Positions 1 to 9,784 of a DNA stretch of 64,000 nucleotides are shown in pieces (the first letter of the stretch is position 1; every line of letters starts with the position of its first letter). The notes beneath the pieces are model-generated. The model was not told the DNA's origin and did not search any database. It saw only the letters and a program-made list of their open reading frames with translations. Position numbers and translations under genes: made by a program. The DNA lies in contig JBITNC010000001.1 of assembly GCA_050084985.1 (NCBI GenBank), forward strand, positions 45,012,001 through 45,076,000, read 5' to 3'. The stretch is from Nageia nagi (Eukaryota > Pinophyta).

Positions 1-429
1 AAATCCTCCAAAAGCTTGAAACCCTTAAGATAACATTATAACCCTAGCTTGAGATTTTGGAGAAAATTAGAAGAAAAATCACAAATGTGCAAGTGAATTC
101 TAAGGAGAAAAAATTATTATAGAGAATAATGAGCTAAAAGAGAATGATTAAAGAGGTAATTCTAATTTGACTTTAACATATATAGTTCCCTTTGTAACTT
201 AAACTAGGTATCTAGATAATACCAATTTGCACTTTATTTACCCCTTAAGTGAATTATTCTTCTCCTTGAACACTTAAGTGATTTTTAACTTTTTAAAAAT
301 ATTTTGATAATTATTTTTTAGCATTTTGAACAATGAAATTAAACCATATGAAAGCAATATTATGAACAAAGCATATACAATGCAATTAGTTCGTATTTTT
401 AGAAAATATGTTATTTTTGGGTATCTACA

Positions 430-720
430 TCCTTAACAATTTTACTTGCATATGTGATATTTATTTTAAAATACAAGATGTATCTAGCTTCATATAGTAT
501 CCATTGAGTTCTATTAGTTAATTTCATTGTAATAGTACCAATGCCAACAATTTTACGCGATTGATCATTACCCAACAACACTTGTTTATAGTCTCTAGAG
601 ATATAGTTTACGAAGTATTATTTATGTGAAGTTGTATGGAAAGAAGTACCAAAATCAATCACCAAATAATCACTATTTCTATCAAGATATAAATTAATCT
701 CATCTTGTAGTATTTCATTA
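430..720 (-). pseudogene. Copia aspartic protease relic
   Basis: The minus-strand translation keeps the shape of a Copia protease: an active-site stretch IDFGTSFHTT, where the family has D-S-G-A-S-F-H-T-T, followed by a region with LLGNDQ and IVGIGT, matching the usual LGD...I.G.G core. The catalytic Asp is present, but the Ser-Gly of the triad is altered to Phe-Gly, and an in-frame TAA follows the His-Lys stretch. The family cleaves the element polyprotein in the virus-like particle; this copy cannot make a working enzyme. It follows the gag relic in the same direction. Confidence 0.75.
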
Positions 721-759
721 TCAATATTGGCTTCTTAATTATTGTTATTATTATTATCA

Positions 760-1400
760 TTACCTTCCTTACCATCACCTTTCCTTAACCAACATTCCTT
801 AAGATGGATATTATTACCATAATACCAATGAACTTACCTTTTCTCCTTGATTTGAATTTCCCTTTGGATTTTCCCCTTGGATAACTTCCACCTCTTTCTC
901 TTGATCTTCCTTTGTTTTCCACTATTAGAGGCATGTTTGAACTTCTCCTATAGCCTTTCTTCTCATTTCCTCACTAAGATTAGTATCAACCACTTCATCA
1001 AATACCAATGTAGTATTAAAGGTAAAGTTGCTTACTATCATGATAATATTATCCCAATTTTTCAAAAGTGAACACAAGATTAGTAATGCCCTATTCTCAT
1101 CAAAAAATTCAATCTTAATAGAAAGCAATTGATTAGTTATAGTACTAAATTCATTTATATGATCTAAAATGGATCCACCTTCATTCATATTCATATTAAA
1201 TAAATTTTTTAATTAAGTATATATGATTTAAGGCAGATGGTTTTTCATATATTTTGGCCAATTTGTCCATTACTCCTTTTGTAATTTTCTCACTTGAGAT
1301 ATTTAAGTCTACACTTGAGCTTAAGCAAAGTCTCACTACACCCAAAGCTTTTCTATCCAAGAGAGTCCATATTCATCACTCATGGATGAGGGTTTCTTTG
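760..1400 (-). pseudogene. Copia gag (UBN2-type) with degenerate CCHC knuckle
   Basis: The best-preserved block (1194 to 925) reads as the middle of a UBN2-type Copia gag: MNMNEGGSILDHINEFSTI, then a run ending in LLCSL-like residues, then LSEEMRRKAIGEV. Family members have the same 'I..HI..F..I...L' and 'LL.EE.RR' layout. About 70 bp further along, a shifted frame gives YYGNNIHLKECWLRKGD, a decayed C-X2-C-X4-H-X4-C zinc knuckle in which only G, H and the last C remain. Gag forms the particle and binds RNA. The frame is broken between the two parts, so this is a relic. Confidence 0.75.
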
Positions 1401-1581
1401 ATTTATTTTTAAGAGGTTGATAAATATATTTCTGGTACAAGTAGTCCTCCACTTGCATCTTCCAAAACTAAAAGTTTTGGCCATTAAACTTCTCAATCCT
1501 TAGCCTTCCTTCTTATACCATTTGCTCCATTTGATCCAAAATCTAACACAATAGATTTATCAAGTACCTAATAAAAATATA

Positions 1582-1593
1582 GCTATGATACCA
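1582..1593 (-). other. Primer binding site, initiator tRNA-Met type (C1)
   Basis: The minus strand reads TGGTATCATAGC two bases inside the LTR. This differs by one base from TGGTATCAGAGC, the standard plant Copia site that pairs with the 3' end of initiator tRNA-Met. Confidence 0.8.
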
Positions 1594-1595
1594 AT

Positions 1596-2548
1596 TGTTA
1601 GGTTTCAATATATAAAAATAAAACTTAAGCAATAAATTGTCTACTAGTTTGCAAAAGAATTCCAATAAGATAGTTCAAAAAAACATACAAGAGAAGACAA
1701 AAATTTAATGTAGTGCATGTAATGTTGGGTACATCCACAAAGAAGCTTTCATCTCCTTATTGAATCACCTCTAACCATCCAAGAGATACACCAATAACAT
1801 CCTATTGTAATCTTTCATTTGCCTCACAAGAATCCTCACAACAAACTCTATCTCTCTCGATAAAATAATAAAATTTCACTACTACAAATTACTACTTCTA
1901 ATTGCATTACAAACTTCAATCCAAACTCTTAGATTTATATATATCCATGTTTCAAACCATTCTTAGTCCATAAAGGAGGCTAAGAATCAATGAAAAAATA
2001 ACCATTCAACATGTACCCCTATCTACAACTTTAGACATGAAAGTGAGTGATTTTTTCCATCCAAAAATGGAGTTTAATGCCCTCTGGTTCTTGATCAACC
2101 ACCATCAGACTAATTATAACCACGTGATCAACCACTTGTAAACTGATTGATATTTCAATACCTAGAATGCCCATGTCTTGATTGTTCGAATGATCCTACA
2201 TGATTAACCTTGTGCCTACCAATTGAAAACAACAAATGATTTTGCACAACCATAGCCAACAAATTAGGCTTCATTTCTAATATTTAGATATCTACACTTT
2301 TTTTATATGAAAAACAAAATCCTTTGCAAATATCTCCTTCATTTAAGTGTCACAATTGGTGGATACCTATTCCATCAAAGTTACTCAAGACTTGCATCTA
2401 GCCCTAACCATACTTGCACATCTACAAGATTTCTACTAGTTCTATCATATTAGGTTACAAAATTTAAACCTAAACCTCCTATGAAATATTCCTATTACTT
2501 CCTCAACTTCCATAACATGAACAATAAATTTAAACATCTACACTAACA
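1596..2548 (-). repeat. LTR of C1 (953 bp)
   Basis: The segment starts TGTTAG and ends CTAACA, a perfect 6-bp terminal inverted repeat of the TG...CA type, and abuts the primer site on its inner side. As the C1 genes read on the minus strand, this is the 5' LTR. Only one copy lies in the window, so identity between LTRs cannot be judged and the outer edge rests on the terminal motif alone. Confidence 0.7.
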
Positions 2549-2748
2549 ATTCTTTCAATTAAAAGATTATTTTCTAAAAAAATATTGCAAATACTTAAAA
2601 TTGTATTAAATTTTAAACCCTAATAAATATGTTTGTAATTGCATCATATGTAAAAGATGAACAAAAGGAAGTTCACATTTGCCAAGTTGCATTTTAAGTA
2701 GCTTTAACAAATTATAAACAATTCGAAAAACATATAACGATTCCTGGT

Positions 2749-2754
2749 TTTATT
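2749..2754 (-). terminator. Putative poly(A) signal of the MYB gene
   Basis: AATAAA on the minus strand lies about 130 nt past the MYB stop codon, with T-rich DNA around it. Position and motif fit a plant near-upstream poly(A) element. In such AT-rich DNA the hexamer is also common by chance. Confidence 0.4.
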
Positions 2755-2882
2755 GTCAACATACATATCTACTCCACGGGGGAAGGTGTACGATTTCAGC
2801 TTTGTTTATCTAAACCACACAAAAGAACAAGGCTAGAAAGTTCAGCCCAAACCGACATCGCTTCTGTCGAAAGGATTTAAGA

Positions 2883-4721
2883 TTAATCAAACAGTTGTTG
2901 AGAGATCTCTTGTAAGAGAGCCTGAGATCCATAGCATTCTAGGGTTGTAATCATATTAGAATCCTGCTCACCAGATCCAAATAAACTCTGAAAGCAACAA
3001 CCTTCATCTCCTGTCCTGGTGATTTCCTCGTGTAAAGATCCCCTTTCCATGACAATATTGTTTTGATCAGTTATAACATTCCTAGCTGCAGATTCTTCAC
3101 TATTAGCATAAGCCCGAGGCAAATAGCTGTTGCATTTGCCAATTCCTTCATTGTGTGAACACTTCAAGGAACCCACTATATTAGAAGAGGAACCTGATTC
3201 CCACAATGTAGAATCGGCAAAATCCAGCATTTCATGTTGTGTATAGACTGGTGCCATGTCCGTGCAGCTTAAAAAGTCACCCTCAGATAATGAGCTGGTG
3301 TTGATTCCATTAGAAGTTTTGGAATCAGGATCAAAGCAGAAATCTCCTGCAATTGAATCCAAGTTATAGCTATGAAATGCATTTTCATAGGATGCCAAGC
3401 TTTGAAGGCTTTGCTTAAACTGCAATTCAGGGTTCTCATTACTTGTAACCAAAATGGTACGAGCATATCCAGAAGAAGATTCACAATAAGTATTGACATC
3501 GTTCCTAGCTTCTCTTGCTTCTGAATTGATATTCTGCTCAAGGTCATGAAAGCTCTTTGCATTCTTGTTGCCTTCATTGATATTGTATGCATAAATATTG
3601 CTGTTAGAGTTATTATTGTAATTCCACAAGGGAGGATTAACTAGTCCCAGAGAAGATAATGCACCCTTGACAGGAGTATGATCAATCTGTGGAGCTGTAC
3701 TGTTTGATTGAGAGAAAGTTATACCAGCTGTGAATAGTGGATTCTCTTTGTCATCGCCAATGGCCGATTGAAGTGGTAAGAACTGCAATAGCTTACGCTT
3801 TGAGGCTTCAGTCGTTGAGCTTGCCTCAGCCTTCGCTAGCTTCTTCTTTATCCAAGAGTTCCAGTAATTCTTTATCTCATTGTCTGTCCTTCCTGGTAAA
3901 TGGGAGGCTATGTATGCCCACCTGCAAAATCCAGTAGAATAACTCGTGATTAAAGCATGGCTATGAGACTCATGGAAAGCATATAGACTGATGAACCTAG
4001 GATCTAAATAACAGTTGAATTCAATTCATGAACATGTTAAGTTCATTACCAACCTGTTCCCAACCATTTTGTGGAGATGAATGATAAGTTTTTCTTCGTG
4101 TGGAGTGAAATTGCCCCTCCTGATATCAGGTCTCAAGTAGTTGATCCATCTCAATCTGCAACTTTTTCCACAACGTTGAAGACCTGCAGTGAAAGCAAGC
4201 ACTAAGGAATCCACAGCCATGATTGAAATACCACACAGTAATAAACAAGAAAACGAGAAACCAAAAACTCTTTTCCTTTATTATATTTAAAAGAGCACTC
4301 AGCTCTAAACACAGTGACTTTTACACCATCCAATGGATTTTATGTTATCCAAAGATGTTGCAGTAGTACAGAGCTATTGGATAAACTTATCATGCACGTG
4401 ATATTCTTTTTTTGCAGTCCTCTCTAGCTATGTCTGCGTTAGATCATATTCACTACATTTGCAAGTGAATGTCATCCAAATAAAATTTATTAACAATGAA
4501 TAATGTTGAACGGTGATGGTTTCCCTTAATAGCCTATGCTTGAAATGATCTGATCAATGAAGAACAATTGACTAGGAAACAATAATACCTGATTTCTCTG
4601 GAACTTCACTCCAGCAGCCATGTCCATAATTCATTATATAATTCACAAGCTTCTCATCCTCCTCAGGAGACCAGAGCCCTCTTTTCACTTTCTGTTGGTT
4701 GCAGCATAAGTGGCGACCCAT
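2883..4721 (-). CDS. R2R3-MYB transcription factor, MYB103/MYB26-like, 3 exons, 433 aa
   Basis: The exons are 4589-4721, 4054-4183 and 2883-3921. Both introns (405 and 132 bp) are GT-AG and sit at the conserved R2R3-MYB positions, the second splitting Arg88 of the GNRW motif. The joined frame is open to TAA at 2885-2883. The start MGRHLCC is chosen because it opens the conserved N-terminus and has G at -3 and +4. R2 has Trp17, Trp37 and Trp57; R3 has Phe70, Trp89 and Trp108, with the usual Phe in place of the first Trp. The bHLH-binding signature in R3 is absent. The stretch [15 protein letters not shown] and the ending [14 protein letters not shown] resemble the Arabidopsis MYB103/MYB26 clade, whose members bind DNA in the nucleus and regulate secondary-wall or anther-wall genes; the clade is assigned from memory of motifs. 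The C-terminus (112-433) is Ser/Asn-rich and acidic, with no motif I recognise, ending [11 protein letters not shown]. No stop or frameshift is seen. Confidence 0.93.
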
Positions 4722-5915
4722 TGCACGGTATCTAAACAGCTTAGATTTGACAAACTTTCAGATAGTTTACACTTGAATCAGTGCAAGTCCTAGCAGAGTT
4801 CGATTAAGATTTCATCTCATCATTCTAACGGTTGAACCAAGAAGCCCATGAAAACCGTTGCAATAAGATTCAAAGTGCTGGCCTCTTCTGACATGCCATC
4901 ATTTTCTTAAAACAAGAGGGGGCGGATCTTATTTCCCCATCAACTTAATAAGTGGCCTTAAATCTTAACAAACTCTGATAGTACTGCACATCAACTATGA
5001 TTACCAAATTACTCATTGTAGCAGCCTTTCTTTTCTGGGTATATGGGATCCATCCAGAGTATGGCGATATTATCATCTACGTTGATTATTATGAGGATTT
5101 CCTAAGGTGGTGTCCTACATGATCAGTACGCTTGGGTTTCTGCCACCTTACGCGGGCCATAGTTCAGTAGGCCATATTCTCTCTACTTTTCAACTGAAAA
5201 TCAGCGTTCCCAACTACTAGACCATTTGCCTAAACGTCAAACTGAAATGGAACGCGACGTATTTTGTTTGCATATGAAACTCTCTGTAAAGTTTCTGTGA
5301 TTGCAATGTAGATATAGCCTTCCACAATGATTATAGAATTCTTCACCCTTTGCATTTTAATACGTATAATTATAGCAGATAAAGGTCCAGCCTCTACGTA
5401 GAACTATCTCTATTCTAGTTTTCTAAAATTGAAGATGTTGATGAATCTGACAGTGAAAAACTCTAGTCAATAACTTTTTATGCATGGGGTAGCAACAGCC
5501 ATAACAGAAAATGAAATGTGCGGTCTCGATAATCTACTTTTCTAAGAAGCTTGATCTGTCAGATGAATTAGCATTGTCAATAAAATAATGTATAGAATTA
5601 CAACTTTATACAAAAATGAAGGCCATTTTAGTATGATGTCCATTTCCGTTCTTCCACTGTAAACTTAACTAGGTTTCCTCCGTTATCTGAATTAATTTCC
5701 ACTTTTAAAAAATTTATCGAAGTCAGTACAACCAAATATGCGACCGGATAAGAACAGAACCAAGTAACATCGCAGCCAGTGAACACAGATGTGAATGGAA
5801 AGCTGTGGACATAAATTCATTGAAATATACAAATTATATAACTTATCCATTTATATTTACTAAAATTGGGGTTGAGGCAGAACGTCTTTTCGGTTGTTCT
5901 TTCCAGTTGCTAAAG
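4722..5915 (-). promoter_or_regulatory. 5' flank and presumed promoter of the MYB gene
   Basis: About 1.2 kb upstream of the MYB start holds no recognisable transposon sequence and has more mixed base composition than the rest of the window. A TATAAAG-like string occurs on the minus strand near 5605-5611. It is nearly 900 nt from the ATG, so it would need a long or spliced 5' UTR. No transcription start can be fixed from sequence alone. Confidence 0.35.
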
Positions 5916-6361
5916 AGGAAGTTACGAAATCAGTAAAACATTATGTTGTTTAATGGCTGAATTCCGACATGTGTGAGGAATCAAAGCGTCAGATATACAT
6001 GGAAACTTTGCAGTAGAAATGGACATGGAGATGAGGTACGTACGATTTGAAGAAGTAAAGGAGAAAAGATGTGGTGGTTGCAGGAGGGACCAAGAGAAGC
6101 TTGGTCTGAGCAGCCGTAAGGAGATGGCCCGCTTGTTGTCTCGCCTACCAACACGCCACATCTTGAACAAATCCAATCATTTCTGTGACGCTCATTTGCA
6201 CCATACCAAATTAAACGCGGCAAGGAGTATTTTTCCTTAGGAAAAATGTGTTGATGTGTTTGTCTTTTGCATGAAGAATGAGAATCACAGTCACTTACAT
6301 CTCCTTTTCGAGGAAACCGACCGACAAAAAGATTTTTAATATATATTAATATGTTGAACAT
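5916..6361. other. Less AT-rich island with overlapping small ORFs of unknown nature
   Basis: This 0.45 kb stretch is clearly less AT-rich than its surroundings. It carries a 126-codon frame on the minus strand (6361-5981; Cys-rich in the middle, with CSRCG) and a 73-codon frame on the plus strand (6019-6240; starting MDMEMRYVRFEEV, Arg/Lys-rich). They overlap, so at most one is real. I recognise neither. It could be a distal MYB promoter or 5' UTR exon, a small gene, or a fragment of a lost exon. Confidence 0.25.
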
Positions 6362-7208
6362 ATTTTTATAGAAAATATCGAAAAAATTGTATTAAGCTAT
6401 TCATTAAATAATAATATAATAATTTGAATATTTATGTTAGAAAAAAGTATTTTTGAAACTCAATATTTTTTTCATGATTGTAAATTTTATTGGTTGCATA
6501 TAAATTTTGAGAAGTAAAAAAGGAAAAACATTAACATGTTTACGGTTTTATAGATAATCTAAATCAATCATTAATTATGAATGTCCGAGGGTGAGTTAAA
6601 ACTCTCTCTTTAAGTGGGAGAGACCCAAGTTCCAATCCCACTTCTAGTGAGTAGAAATATCTAAAATTCTATAGAATGATGGTTGGTGTAGATGAGGTAG
6701 GGATCATACTCTCGATAGATTTTAATGACATGGATGCCCCTAACCTAAGATAAATGGTGCCTTGATATCATAGTAAAAAATTTCTCCTTCATAGGTGGTT
6801 TATCCAACAAAAAATAAATCTATCATTAGTTTCTATACAATTCTTCTTTAAGAATTCTCTTTCATAATTTATGAAAGTTACATCAAGTTATCCAATCATG
6901 TGCGATGAGTTGGAGAGCCAAGTGGGTGTTTAAATCTCTCAAGTTGAAATAAGGAGGTATTAGGTTCATAACTCTCCCCTTTCACATGTTATGGATATGC
7001 TAAATCCAATCGATTCGTTCCAATTGGTATGGGTGTGGTTGGGTACGATTTTTGGGTGATTTCGGCAAAAGAGAACCCCACAGACACAAAATCTATTCAA
7101 GGTATAAATTTACGAGGATGGACTACAATAAAAAAAAGTTACATCAAGTTTAGAAATGACTCACAACACTCCAATTCATTTTTCTATGTGAACAAGTGAA
7201 TAAACTCT
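6362..7208. other. AT-rich intergenic stretch with a possible SINE remnant
   Basis: No coding region is visible here. The only structure I see is the tRNA-like segment near 6590-6660, listed separately. Confidence 0.4.
6587..6665 (+). repeat. tRNA-like segment, possible SINE head
   Basis: A short segment contains AAGTTCCAATCC, close to the RNA polymerase III B box (GGTTCRANNCC). It is preceded by GGGTGAGTTAAAACTC, a weak A-box-like string, and has GTGGG...CCCAC pairing around it. The spacing is about that of a tRNA-derived SINE head. No poly(A) or T-rich tail or target duplication is apparent, so this is tentative. Confidence 0.2.
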
Positions 7209-7930
7209 TGTAGACCGTAAATTGTGTAAAATACAAATATACAAAATAAATAAAAAGGATCTACAATATAAGAAGAGCTAGATATGTAACTATATCAGAT
7301 AAACAAATAAATATACATGAAAAGCATGCACCTGATATGAGGTGTATGTACAATCCTCAAAAGCAAATGTCAATTTATGTTCGAAGGATTGGGATCAAAT
7401 TGGAAGCTTGCTCATAATAGATCTTCATATGCATGAATCAATAGCTTTTACCACTAAAATTTGAAACTCTCGATCCTGAAGATGTACGTTGTTAATAGCA
7501 TTGAATATGTAGAATTATAAAATCCGTAAAACATAGAAAGTTTTAGAGCTCAAAGTATAACAATTTCTCATAATAGGTGACATCAAAAGATACTGTTTCT
7601 TGATGAAGATTACAGTAGAAAACCACCTATTAGAGGTCTTATCATATCAAAGAGTTTCAATCTGTGGAGGTCAACCTATTTCACTCACATATATAGTTTG
7701 CAAAGACATAGAAAGGAGTGAAGGCTGACATATAGCAATAATATAATCATTATTGTATTCAAGATACTTTTAAAATAAGAACCATGGTAATAATATAGCA
7801 TTTAATATAACATATGGTATTGCATTGTAATATCAACTTTATCTTAAAATTTGCTATATTGCAATAAGTCATTTAAGAAGTCTAAATATGATTTATTAAA
7901 TAAATAATAAATTATTTTTAGGCATCTACA
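7209..7930 (-). repeat. 3' LTR (722 bp) of the 7.2-16.0 kb element
   Basis: It runs TGTAGA...TCTACA, a 6-bp inverted terminus, and matches 15316-16035 along its whole length, including blocks such as AAGAGCTAGATATGTA and CAACCACCTATTAGAG. It is 3' because the element reads on the minus strand. Confidence 0.85.
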
Positions 7931-7943
7931 TTTTTCTCCTCTT
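7931..7943 (-). other. Polypurine tract
   Basis: The minus strand reads AGAGGAGAAAAA directly against the start of the 3' LTR, as expected for the plus-strand primer of an LTR element in this orientation. Confidence 0.6.
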
Positions 7944-9784
7944 TGGATGTGAAATAAAAATTATTGAAATTGCATAATCCAAAGAAGTCTAAAGAAGAGA
8001 AGAAAATTTTCAACAGTAAAGTGGACTTCCCTTTTTCAATCAATATGCTAAGTATGATATGTCTTCTACCCCCTTTTGGTCTTGTATTGCCCCTCGTTCT
8101 AGCTTCTTCGAGGAATCAAACCAAAAATCAAAATTTGTGTATGATGAGAGTACCTCAGTTCAGGTCCTACTCTTCTTGATAATACCTTTTTGAGAACAAT
8201 CCAATCATAATACCTTCATAGATCACATCCAATGAAAGAATAATTAATTTAAAGAGAAAGGATGAAATAAATATAATATCTATTATGTTACTATGGTCAT
8301 TAAGACACATAGTTCTATTGAACCATGAATATCAAGCTAATGAGATCCTTTGATGCCCTAATCTTGGAATAACCTACAATTTATAAGAGATTTTGCTCAT
8401 GGAGTGACCATGGCCTTAAAAACATTCATTAGTATAACATTGAATTGTTATCCATCATTGAGACAATTCCATTTGACTTCCATAAAAAGTACCCAATATT
8501 CAAATATTCATTGGCCTTACTTATCAATTTAGCACATTTGATCTCATTGAATTTATTAACTCTATTGATTTTCAAAGTAAAAGTACACTATTGATAGCAT
8601 TAGTTTCACAAAATTTTGTAACCATATTTTCATAAAATTTTGAACCATATTTTTTGCAATTTTGTTCAGTATTCCCATTATAATGGATATTTTGAAATAA
8701 TTACCTTTTCAAATAAATATTCAAGGATTTGTAGTATGCTCAACTTGTAATAAATTTGTAATAGACACACGTTGTTAATAGCATGAAAATAGTAATATCA
8801 TATTTGCAAACTTTAAGCTGAATCAATTAACAATTAATAACATTTTGCATCATGAAATTCATGAAGGAAAATAATATTTTTTTCATAAGTATTAATTTGA
8901 TCCATTTTGACTGTATATCCTTTAGTCTATGTATATAAGTCATATAAGCATAACAGTAACCATTTTGAACTATTACAATAATGAGAGCATTATTGATATT
9001 TGAAAGAATACATAATTTTTCTTTAATCATCGCTATTAATCAATGTTAAAATAAAAAAATTGATCATCCAAGAAAAGAGCATATTCAATTGGCATGGAGA
9101 ATCTGCAATTCAAATATTCAATATTCCAAAAACATGTGTATACAAGAATCAAAATTTTGTTCATGCTTTTATTTTGACCTAGTTTGATAATTTATAATTT
9201 TACCTTTTTGTCATGTAAAATCTATCACATACCTTTATTTTGAGCCAACAAAAATAGGATTACAATCTAGCCCTTGAATCGTTTACCAATTTTTCATAAA
9301 TTATGATGTTAACAATGTCCATTTAATATAAATAATCATGAAAAATAGAATATAATAAATTTAACTACAAATGCATAATGTAAACATTCAATGTCACTAT
9401 ATTTACCCTTTGTGATCATCATGCATTGAATCATACACCAATTTTACATTTAGAACACCATTACTAGTGTGCAATTGGCAAAATTAGGGTTTCAAAAAGA
9501 GGTTACTACCAATTAATATAATTTCCTTCATTTTCCCTATATAAGCCATCATTTTACAAGCACTATTTTTGACATTTTAAAGGGTACTTATGCAATCCAA
9601 GGTTTGATGTAAAATTGAATAAAAGAGGGGTTTAGATGTTGACTCTTATCATTTCTCTTATTATTTTCCTATCTGTTTTCTCTAGAAATAATGTGACTCT
9701 CCTCCACTTCTCTATCCTTGATATCCTTATGAAGTCATTATCCCCAATCATTAGATTTTGGTCACTTACTTTCTAAGATGGTAG
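7944..9784. other. Element-internal AT-rich DNA, no gene recognised
   Basis: Internal sequence between the 3' LTR and the PMD relic. Short open frames (for example 7964-8179 plus, 8827-9030 minus) show no family features, and I see no RT or integrase remnants. Confidence 0.5.

Larger units (their letters stand above)
1..2548 (-). mobile_element. Ty1/Copia LTR retrotransposon C1, partial (one LTR, gag, protease)
   Basis: Reading on the minus strand, the order is LTR (2548 to 1596), primer site (1593 to 1582), gag (about 1400 to 760) and protease (about 720 to 430), which is the Copia layout. After about position 420 I no longer recognise pol; integrase and RT are absent from the window, and the second LTR would lie to the left if it survives. 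The coding parts carry stops and frameshifts. The outer LTR edge is 334 bp from the stop codon of the MYB gene, so this element forms that gene's 3' boundary. Confidence 0.8.

Noticed and set aside
3269-3592. 107-codon minus-strand frame inside the MYB third exon
   Set aside because: It lies in another frame of the same strand as the MYB CDS; the MYB frame is longer and has family support.
3788-3788. Starting the MYB protein here (301-residue frame only)
   Set aside because: The codon is TTG and the frame continues upstream through R3 and two conserved introns to an ATG at 4721.
3737-3937. 66-codon plus-strand frame over the MYB exon 3 start
   Set aside because: Antisense shadow of MYB coding sequence with no motif of its own.
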